From NCBI GenBank assembly GCA_027021385.1, contig JALUUL010000058.1, positions 49,038 through 113,037 on the forward strand: a DNA stretch of 64,000 nucleotides. The letters are read 5' to 3'. The stretch comes from Planctomycetota bacterium. Its GTDB lineage: Bacteria; Planctomycetota; UBA1135; GCA-002748355. Positions 24,859 through 33,198 of this stretch are shown piece by piece (the first letter of the stretch is position 1; each line of letters opens with the position of its first letter). The notes below the pieces were generated by a model. That model made no database searches, had not been told where the DNA came from, and was given only the letters and a program-made list of their open reading frames with translations. Made by a program: the position numbers and the translations under genes.

Positions 24859-26484
24859 TCAGCGGTTCTCCTCGCCGGTGGCGGCCTCCGCGGCCAGGAA
24901 ATCGACGGTCCCCTCGAAACGGAAGCCCCGCGAACTCGTCGTGCTGTCGAGGAGTTTCGGGACCTTGGCGCTCAGGGCCTTCTTGAAGGCCGCGTAGACC
25001 GATTCGATCGGGCGGCCGCTCACCGGCTTCCCGCTCCCCTTGAAGGAGAGCAGCGGCCGCTTCGGCGCGCGCCGGGCCTCGCCCTCCTTGCCGGAAACCG
25101 CCCAGGGGGCCGGACCCTCGAAGGTCTTGATCTTCCGGATCCAGAAGTCCTGGGGAAGGGTCTCCCGCATCGCCCGCAGGAGGCGCACCGTCCCGTGGAG
25201 GGGCACCGCCTCCCTCGCCAGGACTTCGAGTTCCGCCCGCATCTCGTCGTTCTTGCGGATCTCGGCGAGGGTCCGTTCGTGCAGGCCTCGGATCCGCTTG
25301 ACCTTCCCGACGACCGACCTCTCGATCCGTTTCGTCTTCTCGAAGGTCTCGGATAGGGTCGAGACCTCCGCGCCCAGATAGACCAGGGCGAGGACCAGGG
25401 TCGCGATCGTGAAGACCGTCCGGGTCAGGAAGCGGCGTTTCCGCTTCACGGCCTCGGGCAGGATCTCCATCGCGTAGAGTTCGTCGAAGCAGGGGGCCGC
25501 GGCCAAGCCGAGCGCGAGGACGATCTCGGGTCCGAGCTTCTTGCAGAGGGCGCCCTCTTCCGGCGGGAGCGCGCCGAGGTCGAGTTCGATGACCGGGTTC
25601 CAGACCTTGACCGGAGCCTGGAGGCCTTCGGCCAGGAAACGGTCCATGCCCCGGACCTTCGCGCCCGGGCCGCAGCACAGCACATCGTCGAGTTCGAGGT
25701 CCTGGATCTGGATCTGCGACCGGCAGAAGGCCAGCGTGGAGCGCAGGGCGGCCAGGATCTGTCCGGAGACCCCGGCGACCGCATGGGCGACCTTCTCCTC
25801 CTGGGAAGACCCGTAGGAGCCCTTCGCGGCGGGGTCCAGGTTCAGGAGTTCGTTCCGGATCTTGACCGCACGTTCCTCCCGGACGTTGAAGTTTCCCGCG
25901 ATCGCCTGGTCGAGGATCCCGAGCCCCCCGCTGACGGTTCGGACGAAGAGGAGGGACCCGCCCCGGACGAGACAGAGGTCAAGGGAAGTCTCGCCGATCC
26001 ACGCGAGCAGTTTCGTCTTCTCGTCCTCGACCGGCCCGACCGCGAGGAAGGCGTTGTAGAGGGCGATCGGATCGGGAGTGAAGGCCTCGACGGCCCCCTT
26101 CCAGAGCCCGACCTTACGGACGCGTTCTTCGAGGACCGAGGTCTTCGCGAGCGCGAGAAGGATCGTGTCTTCCCCGCTGAGATCCTCCGAGGCGGGGAGG
26201 AGGTTGTAGTCCGAGGCGAGGCTCTCCCCCGCCTGCCCCGCGATCTCCTGGACCTCGAAGTCCATGAGTTTCGCGAGCTGCCAATCCGGGACTGCCGGCA
26301 CCTTCGAATACTTGAGGGTCAGGTCACGACCGGAAAGTCCGACGGTCACCTTCCCGATCGGGCTCGAAGCCCGATCGTCGAGGAGTGCGCAACGCAGGGC
26401 CTGGAAGGCGAAGCCCTTTCTCTTCCCCGAGAAGAGGATCGCCCGGCGACCCTGCCAATCCAAACCACTTCCCTTGTTCGCCAT
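24859..26484 (-). CDS. PilM-PilN fusion (GspL-like) assembly platform protein
   Basis: A 541-residue protein. Residues 1-345 form an actin-like PilM/GspL cytoplasmic domain: GKVTVGLSGRDLTLKYSKVP, LLAWIGETSLDLCLVRGG (phosphate-binding strand turn), GLGILDQAI, and LCCGPGAKVRGMDRFLAEGL; LVLALGLAAAP-like VLALGLAAAPC ends it. A transmembrane helix follows (about 358-378), then coiled coil and a PilN-like periplasmic ferredoxin fold. Separate pilM and pilN are usual in type IV pili; the fused form is typical of GspL in type II secretion. It sits directly upstream of the PilO-like gene, the conserved order. Confidence 0.8.
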   Translation of the reverse strand: MANKGSGLDWQGRRAILFSGKRKGFAFQALRCALLDDRASSPIGKVTVGLSGRDLTLKYSKVPAVPDWQLAKLMDFEVQEIAGQAGESLASDYNLLPASEDLSGEDTILLALAKTSVLEERVRKVGLWKGAVEAFTPDPIALYNAFLAVGPVEDEKTKLLAWIGETSLDLCLVRGGSLLFVRTVSGGLGILDQAIAGNFNVREERAVKIRNELLNLDPAAKGSYGSSQEEKVAHAVAGVSGQILAALRSTLAFCRSQIQIQDLELDDVLCCGPGAKVRGMDRFLAEGLQAPVKVWNPVIELDLGALPPEEGALCKKLGPEIVLALGLAAAPCFDELYAMEILPEAVKRKRRFLTRTVFTIATLVLALVYLGAEVSTLSETFEKTKRIERSVVGKVKRIRGLHERTLAEIRKNDEMRAELEVLAREAVPLHGTVRLLRAMRETLPQDFWIRKIKTFEGPAPWAVSGKEGEARRAPKRPLLSFKGSGKPVSGRPIESVYAAFKKALSAKVPKLLDSTTSSRGFRFEGTVDFLAAEAATGEENR

Positions 26485-26495
26485 GCGCCGTCCCC

Positions 26496-28592
26496 TCAGC
26501 CGTCCTCGAGGCTCCGCTCGAGGGCCTCGATCTCACCCTTCATCTCTTCCGCAGCCTTCGTCCCGGGGCAGGAACGGCACAGGTCCCGCGCGACCTCGAG
26601 GGCGAGCCGGACCTTGCCCGCTTCCTTCAGCGCGCGGTAGACCGCCAACATGCGGACCGAGTCCTCCTCGGCCTTCGATTTCCGCAAGACCTCGATCCGT
26701 GCCCCGACCTTGCCGGCGAGTTCCTCGAGCGGCCCCTGGAGTTCTGAGGAGCCGTATCCCTCGATCTCGGCCTTCAAGCGCCGGAGCAGATCCTCGTAGA
26801 GGGTCAGGTAGTCGAGGTTCGAGGCCTCTTCGAAATCCTTTCCAAAGCGGGTCCATACGCGACGGGCCTCGTCCAGGATCCGGGCCCGCTGCAGGGCCGC
26901 GGTTCGAACCGCCGCGTCGTAGAACGGCACGCGACGGAGAATCTCGGTGTAGGCCGCGAGCGCCTTCCCCCGGTCCTTCTCCTGGAGGGCATCCTCGGCC
27001 CGGCTCAGGAGCTGTCTGGCCTCTCCGATCTCCTCGGTGAAATCCAACTGGAAGAACACGCCCCCGCCCGGGTCGAAGCTGAGCCGGAGGGACCCGTCCC
27101 CCGAGTCCTCGACCCGCAATCCCCTTCCCCGCTCCGGCAGAAGGACCATGCGGTGCAAGCCGTCCCCGACCGCAAGGGCCCGGAAGGAAGCCTCCTCGTG
27201 CCGCCCGGAAAAGCGGTCGAAGCCCCGGGCCTTCCCGTCCTCGCCGATCGGGTCCAGGAGATAGCTTCCGCCCTCCAGGGCCGAGGCGGTCAGGTCGCAG
27301 ACGAATCGCCCTTCCCCTTCCAGGCGAAGACGGAAACCCTTCGGCTCCCCCTTCCCCTTACAGGCCGTGAAGCCCGCGGCCAGCGGAAGGAGCGCGACCC
27401 GCGCGAGCGCGGAGAGGGCCGCGTCGTCCTTCCCGGCGGGGCGGAACCCGGCCCGGCGGAGCACGAGGTCCTTACCGACCGCGATTCGAAAATCGCTCCA
27501 GCCCGCGTCGGCGGCCTCCACGCTCCGGCCGGCGATCTGGAGCCGGGTCTCCTCCGACGGGGTCTCGACGAGGGCGAGATCGTCGAAGGAGATCCCGCTC
27601 CCCTCCGCCGCCCGGTCCCGGGCCGCCAGGACGACGAGGAAGGGGGACAGGAGGGGAGTGTTCCCAGGCCTCCTCCCGACGTATTCCAACTCCTTCCAAT
27701 CCCCGCCGTCGCAGGTGACGAAGGCCCCGCCGCCGAGGAAGGCGGGCGGGGACCAGGAAGGCCTCCCCCCCTCTTCCTCCTCCTCCTCCCCGGAAGCGGC
27801 CCCCATCTCGTAGCCGGCGAGGAAGATTCCGACCCTCGTCCCCTTCTCTCCCCGGACCCAGACCGAGAGACGGAACGAGGATTTCCGGCCCGCGGAGAGG
27901 GGCGAGGCCAGGCTAAGAACCGCGAAGGGTTTGGGCTCTCCCCCCTCGAGGCCGGCCCCCAGGTCGACGGCGAGGGCGGAAGACCCGGTCCGGCCGGGCC
28001 TCCCGACCCGGAAGCCGGCCCCCGCGGGATGGGCGATCCAGGCTTCCTCGGCCCCGGAGTCCTCGAAGTGCGCCGCCGCGGCCGGAAGGAGGTTGCCCGG
28101 AACCTCGACGACCGGAAGCCCCCGGGAGGTGCGGGCCTTCGTCCCTTCGGAGGACAGGTAGAACCAGGCCCCCCCTCCCGCCAGGATCAGCAGGAGGGCG
28201 AGGATCGCGAAGAGCGCGCCGCTGCGCCTCGAGCTGCGGGCCAAGGCGGTCTCGTCGATGCGCAGTCCGAGGTCCTCGTCCGGGAGAGCCCTCTCCTCGT
28301 CGACGAGGGAGAGGCGAACCCCCCCGATCTGGAACGCATCCCCGTGACCGATCGGGAGTTCTCGGATCTTCTTTCCGTCGACACGGGTTCCGTTCGTCGA
28401 ATCGAGATCCGCGAGGATCAGGACATCTCCCTCCCACCGCAACTCCGCGTGGCGCCCGGAGATGTTCGCATCCGAGGGGAAGGACAGATCGCAGTCGGCC
28501 TTGCGGCCGATGCTCAGATTCCGCCCGGGAGTGAGCGGAATCCTCTGTTCGGGGGAAGACCCTTCGAGGACGCGGAGAACGTATCTGGCCAT
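26496..28592 (-). CDS. FHA-domain membrane protein with periplasmic beta-sandwich and helical tail
   Basis: A 698-residue protein. Residues 1-95 are a clear FHA phosphothreonine-binding domain: NLSIGRKADCDLSF, SGRHAEL and LADLDSTNGTRVDG. A transmembrane helix is at about 128-148 (LFAILALLLILAGGGAWFYL). The periplasmic part has a carbohydrate-binding-like beta sandwich (about 170-320), further beta domains, and a C-terminal helical/TPR-like region (about 545-698). It heads the pseudopilin operon, eleven bases before the PilM/PilN fusion. The FHA domain suggests that assembly is controlled by a Ser/Thr kinase, and such a kinase lies at 60.4 kb. That link is inference. Confidence 0.8.
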   Translation of the reverse strand: MARYVLRVLEGSSPEQRIPLTPGRNLSIGRKADCDLSFPSDANISGRHAELRWEGDVLILADLDSTNGTRVDGKKIRELPIGHGDAFQIGGVRLSLVDEERALPDEDLGLRIDETALARSSRRSGALFAILALLLILAGGGAWFYLSSEGTKARTSRGLPVVEVPGNLLPAAAAHFEDSGAEEAWIAHPAGAGFRVGRPGRTGSSALAVDLGAGLEGGEPKPFAVLSLASPLSAGRKSSFRLSVWVRGEKGTRVGIFLAGYEMGAASGEEEEEEGGRPSWSPPAFLGGGAFVTCDGGDWKELEYVGRRPGNTPLLSPFLVVLAARDRAAEGSGISFDDLALVETPSEETRLQIAGRSVEAADAGWSDFRIAVGKDLVLRRAGFRPAGKDDAALSALARVALLPLAAGFTACKGKGEPKGFRLRLEGEGRFVCDLTASALEGGSYLLDPIGEDGKARGFDRFSGRHEEASFRALAVGDGLHRMVLLPERGRGLRVEDSGDGSLRLSFDPGGGVFFQLDFTEEIGEARQLLSRAEDALQEKDRGKALAAYTEILRRVPFYDAAVRTAALQRARILDEARRVWTRFGKDFEEASNLDYLTLYEDLLRRLKAEIEGYGSSELQGPLEELAGKVGARIEVLRKSKAEEDSVRMLAVYRALKEAGKVRLALEVARDLCRSCPGTKAAEEMKGEIEALERSLEDG

Positions 28593-28727
28593 GCGCTCCT
28601 GCCGGAAACCGGGCCGATTTGGTTGCTGGGGTCCGGGGCTTCCAGACCTCCGGCGAGACGAAGGCCGACCCCCCTGCCTGGGGCGGGCAGGACCCATTCT
28701 CCCCTGAACCTAGAGGGGAAGGGAAAG

Positions 28728-28791
28728 AGTGTAACCGGCCCCCCGGGCGGGCTCGACCCTTTGGCATCCGGAAGCCCGGCCTTGTTACACT
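28728..28791. promoter_or_regulatory. Inverted AGTGTAAC / GTTACACT pair in divergent promoter region
   Basis: Perfect 8-base arms (28728-28735 and 28784-28791) separated by 48 bases between the divergent FHA gene and rsmE. Each arm contains TACACT reading toward its gene, and on the plus strand TG-T-TACACT is an extended -10 with TTGGCA further upstream. Start of rsmE transcription would fall within about five bases of its ATG, so the rsmE message may be leaderless. The arms could be paired -10 elements, a dimer operator, or both. Confidence 0.4.
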
Positions 28792-28802
28792 TCCCGGACC
28801 CG

Positions 28803-29522
28803 ATGGCGGACCGGTATTTCCTCCCCGAGTTGCAGGCCGGCAGGCATGTCCTGCCCGCTCCACTCTCCCGCCATCTCGGCCGGGTCCTCCGCCTCCGTCC
28901 GGGCGCGAGGCTCCGCTTCTTCGACGGGAAAGGGGGGGAAGCCTGGGGGGAAATCCTCGGTTTCGCCCCCGAGGGGGCCGAGGTCCTTCTCGACCCCCCG
29001 TCCGTCGCGGTCCCGGAGCCGGTTCGGGAGCTGACCCTGGCCTTCTCCCCACCCAAGGGGAAGAGGATGGAGCGATGCCTCGCTCACGGTACCGAACTCG
29101 GAATTGGGAGATTCCAGGTGCTTCGCTTCGAACGCACGCAGGGATGGGCCGTTCCCCGGAGGATCCCCGACCGCTGGAAGCGGATCCTCGAATCCGCGGC
29201 CGGGCAGTGCGGCCGCGCGGTCCTTCCCGAACTCCCTCCTCCCCGGGAGTTCGGGGACTTCATCGAGGATTGGGCCGATTCCGGAAGGGAATGCTGGTTC
29301 GGGGAACGGGGAGGGGAACGACTCGAGTCCCGGGCGGGGAGCGAGCCCCTCTGCTGCCTGATCGGTCCCGAGGGGGGGTTGACGGAACGCGAGCGGGATC
29401 TCTGCCGGGCAAAGGGAATCCGTCCCCTGGATCTCGGTCCCCACGTCCTCCGGGTCGAGACCGCGGTTCTGGCGGCCGCGGCCCTGCTCCGGCACCTCCG
29501 CCCGGCGCCGCCATGCCCCTGA
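28803..29522 (+). CDS. rsmE: 16S rRNA (uracil-1498-N3)-methyltransferase RsmE
   Basis: RsmE methylates U1498 of 16S rRNA using SAM. The 239-residue protein has a PUA-like N-terminal domain (MADRYFLP, HLGRVLRLRPGARLRFFDG) and the SPOUT knot with the family motifs HGTELGIGRF, LIGPEGGLTERE and LDLGPHVLRVETA. There is no Shine-Dalgarno-like sequence before the ATG, in keeping with a leaderless transcript. It overlaps the next gene by ten bases. Confidence 0.93.
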   Translation: MADRYFLPELQAGRHVLPAPLSRHLGRVLRLRPGARLRFFDGKGGEAWGEILGFAPEGAEVLLDPPSVAVPEPVRELTLAFSPPKGKRMERCLAHGTELGIGRFQVLRFERTQGWAVPRRIPDRWKRILESAAGQCGRAVLPELPPPREFGDFIEDWADSGRECWFGERGGERLESRAGSEPLCCLIGPEGGLTERERDLCRAKGIRPLDLGPHVLRVETAVLAAAALLRHLRPAPPCP

Positions 29523-30607
29523 GGATCCTCCTCCATCGCTTTCGGATCGCCTGGTCGCAGCAGGTCCTGGCCGGCCTTCTCCTCTCCCTCCCCCTGGGCG
29601 CCCTCCTCGGCCTGGTCACGATGTTCGAACGCCCGGAAGCAGTCTGGTTCCCGCCCCTCGAATCCTTCCTCCTCGCGACCGCCCTCGTCCTCCCGGACCT
29701 CTGCGGCCTGGCCGCCCTGGCGGGCCTCCAGTGGCACCTCCATCGATGGCGTCTCGACGGAGGTCTGCGCGCGAGCCGTTGCGGACCCGCCCACCCGATG
29801 TCGGTCCGACTCGCACCGGTCCTGGCCCTTCTCCCGTTCCTCCTCCTCCAGGATCTCGGGATCCGGGAGATCCGCCCCTGGGCGGCCCGTAGGATCTGGA
29901 CCGGGGCCTCCCTCGGAGGCTTCCCGGAGGGCGAGCATGCCCGCCGCGCGGTGCCTGCCCTCGCCTCGAGGAGTCTGGGGCTCGGCCTTTCCCTCGAGGC
30001 TTCGTCCGGCGGGGTCCTCCGAGGCCTCCGCTTCTTCCTTCCGCTGCGGGACGACCGCGTCGCCTTCGGTTCGGCGGAGAGGCTCCGGTGGCGCGCCGAG
30101 GGCCGTGCGCTCCGGCTCGAGTTCGGGAATCTGCACCTCTACCGTTCCTCCTGGCCCGTCCCACCCGGCCTCGCCCCCCTCGTCCTCGAGCGGGCGGCCC
30201 TGCGCATCGAGGGCGGGCTCGGACGCCCCCGCGGCGCCCTCCCGCCGGACATCCTTCCCGACGACATCCTCGTGGATCGGGCCGCGGATCTCGCGATCCT
30301 CGCCCTGCGCGAGAATCCAGGCAGCGGGACCGCGGCGGGGCGTGAGGCGGACCGGAAACGGACGCTCGCGCGACGACGGGCCCAGGGCTGGGGCCTCCGC
30401 CTCGCCCTTGGGCTTTGCCTGCTCCTCGGGACCGCCTTCGGGACTCCCCTCGCCGGGATTCCGGCCCTCCTGCTGCCCTGGATCCCCCTCGTGTTCGCAA
30501 GACCTCTCCTCGCCCCCCTGGTCGCAATTCCGGCCGGAACCGGCTTTTTCTCCGCGTGTACCGCCCTCCTCCTCCTCTCCTGGCTCCTCCTGAGGGAACG
30601 GGGATGA
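29513..30607 (+). CDS. LptF/LptG-like membrane protein (first of a pair)
   Basis: A 364-residue protein with two or three hydrophobic segments at the N-terminus (to about residue 125), a soluble beta-rich middle (about 130-275, ending LRLEFGNLHLYRS) and two or three more at the C-terminus. This is the topology of the LptFG/YjgP permeases that extract LPS. A segment in the first half (GGLRASRCGPAHPMSVRLAPVLAL) resembles the conserved 'E..aLra.G.s..rl..P' coupling region. Sequence conservation is weak, so the assignment rests on topology, the overlap with a second similar gene, and the presence of LPS heptose biosynthesis nearby. Confidence 0.5.
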   Translation: MPLRILLHRFRIAWSQQVLAGLLLSLPLGALLGLVTMFERPEAVWFPPLESFLLATALVLPDLCGLAALAGLQWHLHRWRLDGGLRASRCGPAHPMSVRLAPVLALLPFLLLQDLGIREIRPWAARRIWTGASLGGFPEGEHARRAVPALASRSLGLGLSLEASSGGVLRGLRFFLPLRDDRVAFGSAERLRWRAEGRALRLEFGNLHLYRSSWPVPPGLAPLVLERAALRIEGGLGRPRGALPPDILPDDILVDRAADLAILALRENPGSGTAAGREADRKRTLARRRAQGWGLRLALGLCLLLGTAFGTPLAGIPALLLPWIPLVFARPLLAPLVAIPAGTGFFSACTALLLLSWLLLRERG

Positions 30608-31425
30608 TCGGACGGATCGACCGCCGCCTCGCCTTGCGGACCCTCGGCCTCGGATCCGGGTTCGCCGTCCTCTTCCTCGCCCTTCTGTCCGGCGCCGCGC
30701 CGATCGGAGACCTCCCTCTCCGCGGACTCCTTCTCTTTCTCGCCCTTCCGGCCTTCGGCGCCGCCTCCTTCGTCGTCCTCCACGAGATCCACAGGGAGGG
30801 TTCCTGGCTCGCCCTTCTCGGCTCGGGTCAGTCCCCGTTCCGCCTGTTCCTTCCAATGGGAGCCGCTTCCCTGGCGCTCTGGACGATCACCTGCCTCCTC
30901 CCGGGCCCCGGGCCCTCGCCCCCCCCGGGAGAACCGCTCTCCTTCCGCCTGCCCGCGGGATTCTTGGCCGAGCCCGGACAGGGGGGACTTTGGATCCACC
31001 GGGCTTCCGTGATGAGGGAAACCCCGGAACCCGAAGGAACGGTCCGGCTCCATCTCGGCCCCGACGGCCTGTACGACGACCGACCCCCGCGCCCGGGGGA
31101 GCGGCTCCCGAAGGGAAGGGGGGAGGAGCTGCGCCGTGCGTTCCTCGAAGCCTCTCCCCTGCAAGGCCTGCGCCCCTGGACCTCCGGGAGCGCCGCGCTC
31201 CACGCCCTCTGGCTCTGGCTGCTCGTACTCGTCCCCTTCCAGCTCGGCTTCCCGATCTGGAGGAGGCGGCGGGCCGGACCCGTCTTCGCCGCCGGGCCAC
31301 TCGCCCTGTTTGCCGCGCAGGCGGCCTGCGGGCTCCTCCTCCTCGGCGCGTTGCGTTCCTGGATCCCGCTGGAGGTCGCGGTCCCCGCCGCGGCCCTTGC
31401 CGCTCTAGGGGCCTGCTTCCTCTGA
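30604..31425 (+). CDS. LptF/LptG-like membrane protein (second of a pair)
   Basis: A 273-residue protein in ATGA overlap with the previous gene. Hydrophobic segments at about 17-32, 40-62 and 80-100, a short soluble domain, and three more helices at the end. The segment GSWLALLGSGQSPFRLFLPM fits the LptF/LptG coupling-helix pattern better than in the partner gene. It is shorter than typical LptG (about 360) because the periplasmic domain is reduced. The 3' end overlaps the convergent histidine kinase gene by 21 bases. Confidence 0.5.
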   Translation: MIGRIDRRLALRTLGLGSGFAVLFLALLSGAAPIGDLPLRGLLLFLALPAFGAASFVVLHEIHREGSWLALLGSGQSPFRLFLPMGAASLALWTITCLLPGPGPSPPPGEPLSFRLPAGFLAEPGQGGLWIHRASVMRETPEPEGTVRLHLGPDGLYDDRPPRPGERLPKGRGEELRRAFLEASPLQGLRPWTSGSAALHALWLWLLVLVPFQLGFPIWRRRRAGPVFAAGPLALFAAQAACGLLLLGALRSWIPLEVAVPAAALAALGACFL

Positions 31426-33144
31426 ACCGCTCTCCGCGGTCGCGACCGGGATGGCGGGCAGACTCCAGGTCGACCGGAGATTCTCTTCAGGCAAGGCTTC
31501 CGCCTCTCCTTCCGAAGAATCCCCCACCTCGAAGATTTTCGCGGCTTCGTCCACCGGGCGGGAGACCTCCGGGGAGGCATGAGGAAGCAGGACGAAGAAG
31601 ACGGCCCCCCCGTTCTTCCGGTTCCGGCAATCCACGAGCCCCCCGTGCATCGTGATGATCTCCTTCGAGATCGGAAGTCCGAGCCCCGTGCCCTTCGGCT
31701 TGTCGGTCAGGGTCATGCCCCCCTGTTGGAAACGGTCGAAGATCCGCATCCGGAACCGTTCATCTCCGATCCCCGGCCCCCGGTCCAGGACACGGAAGAG
31801 CAGCCCCCCCTCGACAGCCTTCAGCTCGGAGCGGACCTCCTCCCCCTCCGGCGAGAACTTCCAGGCGTTCGTCAGGAGATTCGTCAGGACTTGGTGGAGG
31901 CGGTCCCGATCCCCGTAGTAGCGGACTTCCTCGTTCGGGAGGTCGACGGAGAAGAGGACGGCCTTCTCCCTGCAGAGACCGTTCAAGGACCGCACGACTT
32001 CCATCACGAGATCCCGGAAATCGAACCACTCGAGCTTCCAGGACATCTTCCCGGCCTCGATCTTGGCCATGTCGAGGATCTCGTTGATCAGGCGGGAGAG
32101 CCGGTCCGATTCCTTGACGATGATGCCGAGGAACTCCTTCCGGAGTTCGGGGTCCTCCTCCTCCCCGTATTCGAGGAGGATCTCCGCGAAAGAACGGATG
32201 CTCGTCAAAGGAGTCCGCATCTCGTGACTGACCGAGGAGAGGAACCCGTCCTTGGCCTGGTCCAGGGTCTTCAGTTCCTCATACGCGCGGCGGAGTTCGG
32301 ATGTCCGCTCCTGGACCTTGTTCTCGAGGGTCCGGTTCTGCCGCTCGATCTTCTGCCGGGACCTCGCGAGCTGCCCCGCCATCTCGTTGAAGGTCGCCGC
32401 GAGTCGTCCGATCTCGTCGTTTCCGTCGACGTCGACCCGGGTGTCGTCCCGGCCGAGTCCGAGCTGGGCGGCGGCCTCGTCCAGATGTTCGAGCCTTCGC
32501 AGGGGCCCGGACATCAACCAGAGGATGACGAGGACCATGACGAGGAGCAGGACGCCGCCGACCGTGAGAATCGAATCGGTGAACTGGCTCAACGCGCGAA
32601 CGACGGGTCCATGGTCGGCCCAGACCGTCAGCATGCCGTCAGGGATCTCCTGCCGCGCGGGTTGCGGGGGATTCCGGCCCTCTCTTTCGAGGAAGCCCAT
32701 ACCCCCCTCGCCCAAGACGACGGGATCGGCGCCCAGCGGGACCTGTACGACCTGGAACCTCTCAGGATCCTCGAAGGGGGAACCGCCCTCCTCCAAGCCG
32801 GGAAATCCTGCGAGATCCCGTTGCTGATCGAGGAAGAGCCTCATGCCCTTCCCCCCGGCGGTCCTCGTCCGGATCTGCACGCGGTACACGGTCAGGTCCA
32901 GGTCGAAGAGTTCGTCCACGGCCAGCCGCGCGCGGTCGGGATCGCCGGTCTCGAGAGAGAGGAAGACCCGACTGTCCCAGGAAAGGGCCTTGGCCAGCCC
33001 CTCGAGCCGGACCTTCTCCATGGAACTCAAAGTATGGTTCACGAGCGTGACCGAGTACTGGGCGAAGAGCACCAGCACGACGGCCGTCAGGAGGAAGACC
33101 GGGAACATGATCTTCCAGCGCAGGCTCGAACTCCAAAATCCCAT
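31405..33144 (-). CDS. Sensor histidine kinase (HAMP-HisKA-HATPase)
   Basis: A 579-residue membrane kinase: TM1 at 12-30, a periplasmic sensor domain of about 160 residues, TM2 at 191-211, HAMP with coiled-coil linker to about 300, HisKA with SSVSHEMRTPLTS (His307), and a catalytic domain with N box HQVLTNLLTNAWKFSPEG, G1 DRGPGIG and G2 GTGLGLPIS. A Glu/Ser-rich tail of about 50 residues has no domain. It ends the Clp-like / substrate-binding protein / TonB receptor operon; no response regulator gene is adjacent. The location suggests that it reports on a ligand bound or imported by the upstream proteins. Confidence 0.92.
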   Translation of the reverse strand: MGFWSSSLRWKIMFPVFLLTAVVLVLFAQYSVTLVNHTLSSMEKVRLEGLAKALSWDSRVFLSLETGDPDRARLAVDELFDLDLTVYRVQIRTRTAGGKGMRLFLDQQRDLAGFPGLEEGGSPFEDPERFQVVQVPLGADPVVLGEGGMGFLEREGRNPPQPARQEIPDGMLTVWADHGPVVRALSQFTDSILTVGGVLLLVMVLVILWLMSGPLRRLEHLDEAAAQLGLGRDDTRVDVDGNDEIGRLAATFNEMAGQLARSRQKIERQNRTLENKVQERTSELRRAYEELKTLDQAKDGFLSSVSHEMRTPLTSIRSFAEILLEYGEEEDPELRKEFLGIIVKESDRLSRLINEILDMAKIEAGKMSWKLEWFDFRDLVMEVVRSLNGLCREKAVLFSVDLPNEEVRYYGDRDRLHQVLTNLLTNAWKFSPEGEEVRSELKAVEGGLLFRVLDRGPGIGDERFRMRIFDRFQQGGMTLTDKPKGTGLGLPISKEIITMHGGLVDCRNRKNGGAVFFVLLPHASPEVSRPVDEAAKIFEVGDSSEGEAEALPEENLRSTWSLPAIPVATAESGSEEAGP

Positions 33145-33198
33145 CTCAGGCTGTCTTTCGGCAGAAAGGCCCCGGTTTCTTGCCCCGGGCGGAGACGG

